From the NCBI RefSeq assembly GCF_014529985.1, contig NZ_JACVMU010000007.1:1-64000 (forward strand): a stretch of 64,000 nt of DNA, given 5' to 3'. Shown here piece by piece: positions 57,421-64,000 of the stretch; within the stretch, counting starts at the first letter, position 1; each line of letters opens with the position of its first letter. The translations under genes and the position numbers were made by a program. The notes under the pieces were generated by a model. It ran no database searches, was not told the origin of the DNA, and saw only the letters and a program-made list of their open reading frames with translations. This stretch comes from Leucobacter sp. cx-42 (lineage in GTDB: Bacteria; Actinomycetota; Actinomycetes; Actinomycetales; Microbacteriaceae).

Positions 57421-58175
57421 CTTCCGTTCTTGAGATCAAGGATCTGCACGTCAGCGTTGAGACCGAGCAGGGTCCCAAGCCCATCCTGAAGGGCGTGAAC
57501 CTCACGATCCGTAAGGGTGAAACCCACGCAATCATGGGCCCCAACGGCTCGGGCAAGTCGACCCTCGCATACGCGATCGCCGGCCACCCCCGCTACGAAA
57601 TCATCGGCGGCCAGATCATCCTCGACGGTGAAGACGTCACCGAGATGGAAGCTGACGAGCGTGCACAGGCTGGCCTGTTCCTCGCGATGCAGTACCCGGT
57701 CGAGATCCCCGGCGTGACCAACGCAAACTTCCTCCGCACCGCGAAGACCGCTATTGACGGCGAAGCTCCCGCGATCCGCACCTGGATGAAGGACGTCAAG
57801 GAGGCGATGGGCAACCTTCGCATGGACGAGTCCTTCGCTGCACGTAACGTCAACGAGGGCTTCTCGGGTGGCGAGAAGAAGCGCAACGAGATCCTTCAGC
57901 TTGAGCTCCTCAAGCCGAAGTTCGCAGTCCTCGACGAGACCGACTCCGGCCTCGACGTTGACGCGCTGAAGATCGTTTCGGAGGGCGTGAACCGTGCGAT
58001 GGACAACACCGGCCTCGGTGTCCTGCTCATCACGCACTACACCCGTATCCTGCGTTACATCAAGCCTGACTTCGTTCACGTCTTCGTCAATGGTCGAGTT
58101 GCTGAGCAGGGTGGCCCCGAGCTCGCAGAGCGCCTTGAAGAAGAGGGTTACGACCGCTTCCTCACCGAGGCGTAA
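57417..58175 (+). CDS. sufC: Fe-S cluster assembly ATPase SufC
   Basis: ABC-type ATPase of SufBCD. 252 residues. Walker A is GPNGSGKST near residue 40, the signature is [11 protein letters not shown], and Walker B ends in LDETDSGLD, the Suf-specific form. The start overlaps the ferredoxin gene. In M. tuberculosis sufS and sufU come next; here the next gene is the SufT-like protein. Confidence 0.97.
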   Translation: MTSVLEIKDLHVSVETEQGPKPILKGVNLTIRKGETHAIMGPNGSGKSTLAYAIAGHPRYEIIGGQIILDGEDVTEMEADERAQAGLFLAMQYPVEIPGVTNANFLRTAKTAIDGEAPAIRTWMKDVKEAMGNLRMDESFAARNVNEGFSGGEKKRNEILQLELLKPKFAVLDETDSGLDVDALKIVSEGVNRAMDNTGLGVLLITHYTRILRYIKPDFVHVFVNGRVAEQGGPELAERLEEEGYDRFLTEA

Positions 58176-58184
58176 ACTAGCCTC

Positions 58185-58535
58185 ATGTCCAACGATAACA
58201 ACGCACCTCAGGTCTCCATCGACCCTGAGTTTCGCGAGCAGGCAGTCGAGGCGCTGAAAAACGTCTCCGACCCCGAGCTCGGCGTCAATATCGTCGACCT
58301 CGGCCTCATCTACGATCTTGCGTACGATGAGGAACACGATGCTCTCGTGATCAGCATGACGCTCACCAGCGCGGGTTGCCCGCTGACTGACGTCATCGAG
58401 AACGACATCGCCGAAGCGCTCGACGGTCTGGTAGCTGCATTCCGTATCAACTGGGTATGGATGCCGCCCTGGACGCCCGAGCGAATCACCGATGAAGGGC
58501 GCGACATGATGCGCGCCCTCGGGTTCGCAATCTAA
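58185..58535 (+). CDS. sufT: SufT/MIP18-family Fe-S assembly protein (DUF59)
   Basis: 116-residue MIP18-family protein with the signature SDPELGVNIVDLGLIYDL and a conserved Cys in SAGCPLTD. Family members assist maturation of Fe-S proteins (SufT, MIP18, PaaD-like). The protein is tied to the suf genes by position, nine bases after sufC. The C-terminal Trp-rich segment NWVWMPPWTPERITDEGRDMM is typical of the actinobacterial form. Confidence 0.9.
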   Translation: MSNDNNAPQVSIDPEFREQAVEALKNVSDPELGVNIVDLGLIYDLAYDEEHDALVISMTLTSAGCPLTDVIENDIAEALDGLVAAFRINWVWMPPWTPERITDEGRDMMRALGFAI

Positions 58536-58546
58536 AACATCCTTCG

Positions 58547-58706
58547 GTTCGGGGATCGATTTCCCGCACTCTGGTGCTAGGCACGGCCTTTGGCCTGCTT
58601 GGCACACGGGCGCGAATTGGTGAAATCGGTCCCCGAACTATTGGTGTTTCTTGACGCACGTTTGCGTCACCTCTTTGGCTGCCCTGAATCCGTCGCGGAT
58701 CGGCAG
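58547..58706 (+). ncRNA. candidate structured leader RNA of the ABC-F gene
   Basis: Three hairpins fill the sufT to ABC-F gap. (1) A 17-bp outer stem, arms 58547-58563 and 58622-58638 (GTTCGGGGATCGATTTC with one G-T pair), encloses a second 14-bp hairpin at 58574-58605 with one bulge and two G-T pairs; CCCG (58563-58566) and CGGG (58607-58610) can pair between them. (2) TGACGCA with TGCGTCA at 58652-58669. (3) CTGCC with GGCAG (58679-58706) around ATCC/GGAT. There is no T tract, so a simple terminator is less likely than a regulatory leader. Confidence 0.5.
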
Positions 58707-58742
58707 GCCTACATCACTCAAGCTTTAAGGACCCCCTCATGA
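58620..58742 (+). CDS. possible 40-codon upstream ORF coupled to the ABC-F gene
   Basis: A GTG at 58620 opens a frame of 40 codons starting MKSVPELLVFLDARLRHLFG and ending TQALRTPS, whose TGA overlaps the ABC-F ATG (ATGA). TTG codons at 58617 and 58599 are alternative starts. No ribosome binding site is visible and the codons include rare CTA, TTA and AGG, so it may be chance. If translated, it would cover two of the leader hairpins, a layout known from attenuated antibiotic-responsive ABC-F genes. Confidence 0.3.
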   Translation: MKSVPELLVFLDARLRHLFGCPESVADRQAYITQALRTPS

Positions 58743-60337
58743 TCATTGTCGAGGATCTTGCGATCGACGTTGGCGCACGCCGTCTCATGGGGGGCGTAGA
58801 CTTCCGCGTGAACCCCGGTGACAAGATCGGCCTTGTCGGCCGTAATGGCGCTGGCAAGACGACGCTCACCCGCACGCTTTCCGGTGAGTTGCAGCCCGCA
58901 GAGGGCTCGGTCACGATCTCTGGTGAGCTCGGCTTCTTGCCTCAGGATCCGCGCACTGGCGACCCTGAGCAGATTGCGCGTCACCGCATTCTCGACGCCC
59001 GCGGACTCGGCACCCTGCAGAAGAACATCGACAAGGCATCGCTCGAGATGGCTTCCGATGATCCTGCGGTTGCTGCGAAAGCGATGAAGCGCTTTGGTAA
59101 CCTCACCGACCGGTTCCACGCACTCGGCGGCTACGCTGCCGAATCTGAGGCTGCGTCGATCTCGCACAACCTCGGCCTGCCCGACCGTGTGCTTGACCAG
59201 CCGCTGAAGACGCTGTCCGGTGGCCAGCGCCGTCGTATCGAGCTCGCGCGCATTCTGTTCTCGGATGCCGACACGATGATCCTCGATGAGCCGACCAACC
59301 ACCTTGACGCTGACTCGATCGTGTGGCTGCGAGAGTTCCTGAAGACGTACAAGGGCGGAGTCATCGTGATTAGTCACGATATCGATCTCGTCGGCGAGAC
59401 CGTCAACCGCGTCTTCTACCTCGATGCGAACCGTCAGGTCATCGACGTCTACAACATGGGTTGGAAGCTATACCAGCGCCAGCGCGCAGCAGACGAAGAG
59501 CGCCGTCGTAAGGAACGCACGAACGTCGAGAAGAAGGCGTCTGCTCTCAAGGATCAGGCAGCACGCTTCGGCGCGAAGGCGTCGAAGGCTGCAGCCGCGC
59601 ACCAGATGGTTGCGCGCGCTGAGAAGATGCTGTCGGGCCTCGAAGAGGTTCGTCAGGCGGATCGCGTCGCAAAGCTGCGTTTCCCGGACCCCGCACCCTG
59701 CGGCAAGACCCCGATCATGGCGGAGGGGCTGTCGAAGTCCTTCGGTTCACTCGAGATCTTCGCTGGCGTGGATCTCGCGATCGACCGCGGTTCCAAGGTC
59801 GTCATCCTTGGCCTCAACGGTGCTGGTAAGACGACCCTGCTTCGCCTGCTTGCACAGGTTGACGAGCCAGACACCGGCGAAATCATCGCTGGTCACGGCC
59901 TGAAGGTTGGCTACTACGCGCAGGAACACGAGACCCTCGACGTCAAGGCGAGCGTTCTGCAGAACATGATCTCTGTGTCGCAGCACCTCACCGAGACCGA
60001 AGCCCGTAAGGTGCTCGGTTCGTTCCTCTTCACCGGTGATGATGTACACAAGCCCGCCGGCGTGCTGTCGGGTGGCGAGAAGACGCGTCTCGCGCTCGCG
60101 AAGCTCGTTGTCTCGAGTGCAAACGTGCTGCTCCTCGATGAGCCAACAAACAACCTGGATCCTGCGAGCCGCGAAGAGATTCTCGATGCACTCGCACACT
60201 TCACCGGCGCCGTCGTGCTCGTTTCGCACGACCCCGGTGCAGTCGAAGCCCTCAACCCAGAACGCGTTCTCGTGATGCCCGAGGGCACCGAGGATCACTG
60301 GTCCAAGGAGTACCTGGAGCTCATCGAGCTCGCGTAA
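58739..60337 (+). CDS. ABC-F family ribosome-associated ATPase
   Basis: 532-residue soluble protein with two ABC modules and no membrane helices. Walker A motifs are GRNGAGKTT near residue 35 and GLNGAGKTT near residue 360; signatures are LSGGQRRRIEL and LSGGEKTRLAL; Walker B motifs end in DEPTNHLD and DEPTNNLD. Between the modules lies a charged linker rich in Lys, Arg and Ala (about 250-310). ABC-F proteins act on the ribosomal E/P site, either tuning translation or giving antibiotic protection. AAGGA precedes the ATG. The gene lies after the suf cluster as in M. tuberculosis (Rv1473). A large structured leader precedes it. Confidence 0.93.
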   Translation: MIIVEDLAIDVGARRLMGGVDFRVNPGDKIGLVGRNGAGKTTLTRTLSGELQPAEGSVTISGELGFLPQDPRTGDPEQIARHRILDARGLGTLQKNIDKASLEMASDDPAVAAKAMKRFGNLTDRFHALGGYAAESEAASISHNLGLPDRVLDQPLKTLSGGQRRRIELARILFSDADTMILDEPTNHLDADSIVWLREFLKTYKGGVIVISHDIDLVGETVNRVFYLDANRQVIDVYNMGWKLYQRQRAADEERRRKERTNVEKKASALKDQAARFGAKASKAAAAHQMVARAEKMLSGLEEVRQADRVAKLRFPDPAPCGKTPIMAEGLSKSFGSLEIFAGVDLAIDRGSKVVILGLNGAGKTTLLRLLAQVDEPDTGEIIAGHGLKVGYYAQEHETLDVKASVLQNMISVSQHLTETEARKVLGSFLFTGDDVHKPAGVLSGGEKTRLALAKLVVSSANVLLLDEPTNNLDPASREEILDALAHFTGAVVLVSHDPGAVEALNPERVLVMPEGTEDHWSKEYLELIELA

Positions 60338-60344
60338 CCCACCC

Positions 60345-60399
60345 ACAACGCACCGGGCCGGGCAAGCACGAATACTGCTTGCCCGGCCCGGTGCGTTGT
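60345..60399. terminator. 24-bp bidirectional terminator after the ABC-F gene
   Basis: The arms at 60345-60368 and 60376-60399 are perfect reverse complements (core CACCGGGCCGGGC/GCCCGGCCCGGTG) with a 7-nt loop. The hairpin lies between convergent genes and is the longest in the window. Confidence 0.92.
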
Positions 60400-60404
60400 A
60401 TCAC

Positions 60405-61415
60405 TTAGGGGCGCGGATCGGTTCCCGCTGTACCCTGTTCGGTCTCGGTCGCGGGGGAGTCGCCCTGCTTCTCATCTGAGGTCTTGTCCTCGGTGGATTT
60501 GTCGTCAGGGGTCTTGTCGCTCTGCGTCTTCGAGTCCTTGACCTTTGCTTCCTTCTTAGGCTTTGGCTTTGCGGGGTCGAGGCGAGACACGACAAATGCA
60601 GTTCCGTCCTGCTGCATACCGTTGTCGAAGTACTCAACATGAGCTTCTTCGGTGGCATCAAATGCACTTTGGCAGACGAGATCCTTATCGACACAGAAGT
60701 CGCGAATGCGGCTTTCGTATTCGTCCAACGCACCTTCGCGTCGTGGGAAAACGCCGTCACGATTCATCTTGTATGTGCCGAAGTCGTACTTCTCTGCCGA
60801 CTGGAACCGCGGGTTGCCGTACATGACCACCGAACGCACCTGTGCAGCAGCTTCTTCGGGGACCACGCCAGCAGTCACACCAACCATGCGGTCTTCGGGA
60901 GCTGACAGTGCGTCGCCAATGACGAGCGCACCCTGGGAGTAGCCGAGCAGAATGTACGACTGCTCATCACCACAGGTTTCTGACTGTACGCGCAACGTAT
61001 CCAGCAGCACGCGAACGCCCTTGGATCCGCCCTCTCGTACTTCAGTGTCGGCTGGGTAATCCAAATCAATCTGCGTAACTTCGCCTGGTCGAGCCTTTGA
61101 AATCTCGCGCGCGACAGGGGAGAGGAGCTGCCCCTTCGTAGGTTCGCCAGTGCCGCGTACCGTCACAACGAGATACGGCGTGCACTCGAGCGCTTCCACC
61201 ATTGGTTCGGGATGCAGCTCGAAATCGTATGCCTCATCGGTGACCGCGGCCGCATCGACCGACGGTTCTTCAATGGCTTCTGCAACCGCATCACGGGTCG
61301 CGATCGAATCAACCTGCGGTGAGGAGCACCCCACCAAGAGCGGGACGGTGCACGCAACCAGTACGGTGGCGCCGATCCGCCCAAAAGTTCGAACAGGGGA
61401 CTGGAGCTTGGTCAT
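60405..61415 (-). CDS. cutinase-like serine hydrolase lipoprotein
   Basis: 336 residues. The N-terminal signal ends in the lipobox LVGC, so the protein is probably anchored outside the membrane. The cutinase-family alpha/beta-hydrolase domain (about 75-275) has VRGTGEP, the nucleophile elbow GYSQG, and a likely catalytic Asp and His in FCVDKDLVCQ and HVEYFDNG. The last 60 residues are a low-complexity tail rich in Lys, Asp, Thr and Glu. Cutinase-like proteins hydrolyse esters such as cutin, lipids or mycolates; the natural substrate here is unknown. It is a single gene ending at a very strong terminator. Confidence 0.87.
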   Translation of the reverse strand: MTKLQSPVRTFGRIGATVLVACTVPLLVGCSSPQVDSIATRDAVAEAIEEPSVDAAAVTDEAYDFELHPEPMVEALECTPYLVVTVRGTGEPTKGQLLSPVAREISKARPGEVTQIDLDYPADTEVREGGSKGVRVLLDTLRVQSETCGDEQSYILLGYSQGALVIGDALSAPEDRMVGVTAGVVPEEAAAQVRSVVMYGNPRFQSAEKYDFGTYKMNRDGVFPRREGALDEYESRIRDFCVDKDLVCQSAFDATEEAHVEYFDNGMQQDGTAFVVSRLDPAKPKPKKEAKVKDSKTQSDKTPDDKSTEDKTSDEKQGDSPATETEQGTAGTDPRP

Positions 61416-61458
61416 GCCGATATTGCCTTCGTAGCGGTGCGTGCGTTGTACTCAGATT

Positions 61459-62370
61459 CTACGCGCCGAGCAGCGCGTCTTCCTCATCAGCGTCCGTGAC
61501 CTTCTTGCTGCGCTTTTCAGCTCGCACAGCATCAGCCTGACGCACCTTTTCAGAACCGGTGTTCAAGCCACGGTACTCCTGGCGAGCCGCGTAGGTGACG
61601 CCGATGCCAGCGATGATGATGAACACGTACCACTGCAGGGCATACGAGAGGTGTGGCCCCTCATCGCGCTCCGGGCGAGCGGGCAGCGTGCCGTGCTCAG
61701 CAGAGATAGTCTCGCCGTCACGCGCCGATTCTTTGACGAGCATGCCGTACGTTTCGAGGTACGCTTCTGCTTCGGTGCCCGTTACGCGCGCAATCTCAGA
61801 CGACTGAATACTCGCCACGGTCATGCCGTCAGACGTTCGGCCCGGGATTTCGGGTTCACTGGCGCGCAGTCGTGCGGTCAGCTCGATCTGCCCCGCAGGA
61901 ACACTCGGGAGTGAGGCCAACGCTGACTCGCGCGCTGCAGAATCTTCTGACTCAGACTGTGCACCGTCAACGTTCACCCAACCTCGATCCACAAAGAACA
62001 CCTTGCCATCGAGCGTTTTGAACGGCACGATCATGTCTGAACCGACGCTGCCCGGACCGGGACGGTTGCGCGCGAGGATAATCGTGTCGAGGTACTCGCC
62101 AGTGACGGTGACCTGCTGCCACTTCTGCGCATCCTCGTTGAAGGCAGCCCTGTCAGGAACCTCCTCGGCGAGCGGGACAGGTTCCGAGTCATAGTTCAGG
62201 TCAATCCGGTCGATCTCAGCCCGCGCCTCAGCGCGGCGCTCGAACTGCCAATTTCCCAAGAAGACACACGCGATCGCAAAGATCACGAGCAGGGCAAAGT
62301 ACCCGATCCAACGCGGAGAATAAAGAAACTTCCAACCGGGAAGCTCGGTGTCACTCTGAGGCAACGTCAC
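61459..62370 (-). CDS. SURF1-family cytochrome oxidase assembly protein
   Basis: 303-residue membrane protein with a helix near each end (about 22-42 and 245-262) and an extracytoplasmic domain between, the SURF1 layout. The segments LGNWQFERRAEA and VFFVDRGWVN are characteristic. SURF1 helps insert heme A into cytochrome c oxidase; ctaA and ctaB in the window make that heme. The GTG start is two bases after the stop of the preceding small gene. The C-terminal tail is charged and probably cytoplasmic. Confidence 0.9.
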   Translation of the reverse strand: MTLPQSDTELPGWKFLYSPRWIGYFALLVIFAIACVFLGNWQFERRAEARAEIDRIDLNYDSEPVPLAEEVPDRAAFNEDAQKWQQVTVTGEYLDTIILARNRPGPGSVGSDMIVPFKTLDGKVFFVDRGWVNVDGAQSESEDSAARESALASLPSVPAGQIELTARLRASEPEIPGRTSDGMTVASIQSSEIARVTGTEAEAYLETYGMLVKESARDGETISAEHGTLPARPERDEGPHLSYALQWYVFIIIAGIGVTYAARQEYRGLNTGSEKVRQADAVRAEKRSKKVTDADEEDALLGA

Positions 62371-62372
62371 GA

Positions 62373-62633
62373 TTACTGTTCGCTTTCCTGGGTCGGTGCT
62401 GGCAGATCCGCCACTGAAATCACTTCGAGTGGGAAACTGCGCGCTTCGAGAAACTCGCGGAGCACTTCACGGTGCGGCTCACACGCGAGCCAAGTCTTAC
62501 GTCGATCGGGGGTATGGATTTTTGGGTTGCGCCACTGAATCGCCCACTCTGCCGTTTCGGAACAGCGTGCTCGGGAGCAGCGAAAGCGCTCATCAAGCTC
62601 GCCTCCGAGGCCAATCTGCGGAACCGCGATCAT
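62373..62633 (-). CDS. small Cys/His protein in the SURF1 operon
   Basis: 86-residue cytoplasmic protein of unknown function. It has Cys-x4-Cys (CSRARC) followed by WAIQWRNPKIHTPDRRKTWLACEPH, where Cys and His stand two residues apart, so a single zinc-ribbon-like site is possible. The start overlaps the DUF3099 stop by four bases and the stop is two bases before the SURF1 start, so it is made together with both. No known domain is recognised. Confidence 0.8.
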   Translation of the reverse strand: MIAVPQIGLGGELDERFRCSRARCSETAEWAIQWRNPKIHTPDRRKTWLACEPHREVLREFLEARSFPLEVISVADLPAPTQESEQ

Positions 62634-63010
62634 GCTGCGTCACCTTCGCTGTCGCGTGACTCACTTCGTCGCTGCGGATCAACATCAACAACAATCACTG
62701 GTTGAGCCTGTGGACGATTCGAATCCCCGTCAGCATCGTCTGTAACCGGGAGGGCCTCAAGCTGAAGCGGTTCAGGGGCGTCAACATCTTCACCGCCGCC
62801 GTGAGCCACAGCGTTGCCGATCATCACTGCAAACCAGGGAAGAATAATCGCACCGGCGGCCGACAGCAGCACCCACCAGCCGTGCACCCAGAAGAGGGAA
62901 AGCACGCAGGGGACACGAAGACCCATCGAGATGTAATACATCTTCTCGCGATGTGCGCGATCTGCAGCCGGGTTCACTCCAGCGGAAGTTACGCGATAGG
63001 TCTTCGACAT
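62630..63010 (-). CDS. DUF3099 family membrane protein
   Basis: 126 residues. The N-terminal part with ADRAHREKMYYISMGLRVPCVL and two hydrophobic helices (about 25-65) matches the actinobacterial DUF3099 family; the C-terminal half is acidic and disordered-looking. The function is unknown. It is the first gene of the operon with the Cys/His protein and SURF1, divergent from fabG. Confidence 0.85.
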   Translation of the reverse strand: MSKTYRVTSAGVNPAADRAHREKMYYISMGLRVPCVLSLFWVHGWWVLLSAAGAIILPWFAVMIGNAVAHGGGEDVDAPEPLQLEALPVTDDADGDSNRPQAQPVIVVDVDPQRRSESRDSEGDAA

Positions 63011-63152
63011 CCTGCTCCCACGATCAATACCACCCCAGCCTACGCCTTTCGGCCTGGGGAAATGCCCGTGAATCGCCTGCGCGCGCCTGGCTTCCCGGCA
63101 TTACCGGGTAACTTAGGCTGTATTCATCTGTATGTTTTTCGAAAGGACTCTC

Positions 63153-63863
63153 ATGACGACTTCCCGTACCGTCCTCGTTACCGGCGGCAACCGCGGCATC
63201 GGCTACGCAATCGCTGAGCGCCTACTCACCGACGGCCACCGTGTTGCCGTAACGGCACGCTCCGGCGAGGGCCCTGCGGGCTCGCTCACTGTACGAGCAG
63301 ACATGACCGATGCCGAATCCATCGATCGCGCATTCACCGAGATCGAAGAAGCGTACGGCTCCGTTGAGGTTGTCGTCGCGAACGCAGGCATCACCAAGGA
63401 CACCCTGCTGCTCCGCATGAGCGAAGAGGACTTCACGAGCGTCATTGACACGAACCTCACCGGCACCTTCCGAGTGGTCAAGCGGGCAGCAAAGGGGCTT
63501 CTGAAGGGTCGGTTTGGTCGCGTCATCATGATCTCCAGCGTTGTAGGTCTCTACGGTGGCCCGGGCCAGATCAATTACTCGTCATCGAAGGCTGCCCTCG
63601 TTGGCTTCGCACGTTCACTCACGCGAGAGCTCGGTGCACGCAACATCACCGCAAACGTGGTCGCCCCAGGTTTCATCGAAACCGACATGACCGCAGTGCT
63701 TCCCGAAGAAACGCAAAAGCAGTACCTCGGCACGATTCCCGCAAACCGTTTCGGCCAGGTTCAGGAAATCGCCGGCGCGGTTTCGTTCCTTGCTGGCGAC
63801 GACGCGGCGTACATCTCGGGAGCGGTCATCCCGGTCGATGGTGGCCTCGGAATGGGTCACTAG
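63153..63863 (+). CDS. fabG: 3-oxoacyl-ACP reductase (short-chain dehydrogenase)
   Basis: NADPH-dependent reductase of the fatty-acid elongation cycle, SDR family. 236 residues. The cofactor loop TGGNRGIG is at about residues 10-17, NAG near 82, the catalytic Ser in MISSVVG and the Tyr-x3-Lys in YSSSK. GAAAGGA precedes the ATG at 63153. It is the likely equivalent of mycobacterial FabG1/MabA by position after the ABC-F region, but no inhA follows; the next gene is convergent. Confidence 0.9.
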   Translation: MTTSRTVLVTGGNRGIGYAIAERLLTDGHRVAVTARSGEGPAGSLTVRADMTDAESIDRAFTEIEEAYGSVEVVVANAGITKDTLLLRMSEEDFTSVIDTNLTGTFRVVKRAAKGLLKGRFGRVIMISSVVGLYGGPGQINYSSSKAALVGFARSLTRELGARNITANVVAPGFIETDMTAVLPEETQKQYLGTIPANRFGQVQEIAGAVSFLAGDDAAYISGAVIPVDGGLGMGH

Positions 63864-63882
63864 GCGCCTGTCGCTTCGGCAC

Positions 63883-63922
63883 AAATAAAGCCCGGCACGC
63901 GTCACGCGTCCGGGCTTTATTT
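63883..63922. terminator. bidirectional terminator after fabG
   Basis: AAATAAAGCCCGG pairs with CCGGGCTTTATTT (13 bp) around ACGCGT repeats, with A-rich and T-rich ends for both strands. Confidence 0.92.
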
Positions 63923-63942
63923 ACATCCAATCATCGTTACAG

Positions 63943-64000
63943 CTACTCACTAAGAGTAGTTGTCACCGAAATCTCCTCAGAATCCTGCGGTTTTTGGGCC
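63943..64000 (-). CDS. 3' end of a minus-strand gene, cut by the window
   Basis: On the minus strand, a frame entering at the window edge reads AQKPQDSEEISVTTTLSE and stops at 63943-63945 (TAG). Its position just beyond a bidirectional terminator suits a gene end convergent with fabG. Only 18 residues are visible and the product cannot be named. Confidence 0.45.
   Translation of the reverse strand, partial: AQKPQDSEEISVTTTLSE

Noticed and set aside
63132-63152. Earlier in-frame start of fabG at 63132
   Set aside because: GAAAGGA lies between it and the ATG at 63153, and the SDR family begins at the later start.

Overview
The window is a 64 kb piece of a high-GC actinobacterial chromosome. 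Gene content and order point to the family Microbacteriaceae; a Leucobacter-like genus is my guess, from general resemblance only. The core follows a well-known actinobacterial backbone (uvrB, uvrA, uvrC, rapZ, whiA, pgk, tpiA, secG, then tal, tkt, ctaB, ctaA, suf genes, an ABC-F gene and fabG; compare the M. tuberculosis Rv1420-Rv1483 stretch). Many genes look leaderless or are coupled by 4-base ATGA/GTGA overlaps. I see no insertion sequences, prophage or CRISPR array.

Layout. 1-1000: a possible truncated gene, an unexplained spacer with a 12-bp inverted repeat, tRNA-Asn and tRNA-Gly. 1.1-4.9 kb: efeUOB iron-uptake operon. 4.9-9.6 kb: accessory catabolic cluster of TetR regulator, NCS1 permease, DUF917 protein and hydantoinase/oxoprolinase HyuA. 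9.7-12.1 kb: MarR regulator with MFS exporter, and an SRPBCC protein. 12.2-16.5 kb: tRNA-Pro, trigger factor, clpP1, clpP2 and clpX (protein folding and degradation). 16.7-20.2 kb (minus strand): valS with two small trailing genes. 20.3-26.3 kb: T-box leader, ileS, folC, DUF4233 membrane protein, ndk. 26.3-29.5 kb: ilvD, an XRE/MmyB-type regulator and a second MarR regulator. 29.7-38.3 kb: uvrB, a hypothetical gene, uvrA behind a LexA-type box, uvrC, rapZ. 38.3-42.9 kb: whiA, sodA, pgk, tpiA, secG, rbpA. 42.9-47.7 kb (minus): tkt-tal-pgi operon. 47.8-54.2 kb: ctaB and ctaA (heme O and heme A synthesis) enclosing an accessory alcohol dehydrogenase/APC permease pair with a divergent PucR regulator. 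54.5-58.5 kb: sufB-sufD-ferredoxin-sufC-sufT. 58.5-60.3 kb: an ABC-F protein behind a strongly structured leader. 60.4-63.0 kb (minus): cutinase-like lipoprotein, and a SURF1 operon with a small Cys/His protein and a DUF3099 protein. 63.2-63.9 kb: fabG. The window ends in a probable minus-strand gene.

Points that stand out: an 11-base word, GGGCGCGGATC, that recurs nine times across the window; a 160-nt structured leader, with a possible coupled upstream ORF, before the ABC-F gene; genes missing from otherwise conserved neighbourhoods (zwf-opcA-pgl, yvcK, gap, sufS/sufU); an MFS gene whose first membrane helix lies upstream of any usual start codon; and a DUF917-HyuA-permease cluster without the usual HyuB subunit. 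Several operators can be read directly: palindromes before tetR, marR and the XRE gene, and TTGGTA repeats before pucR.
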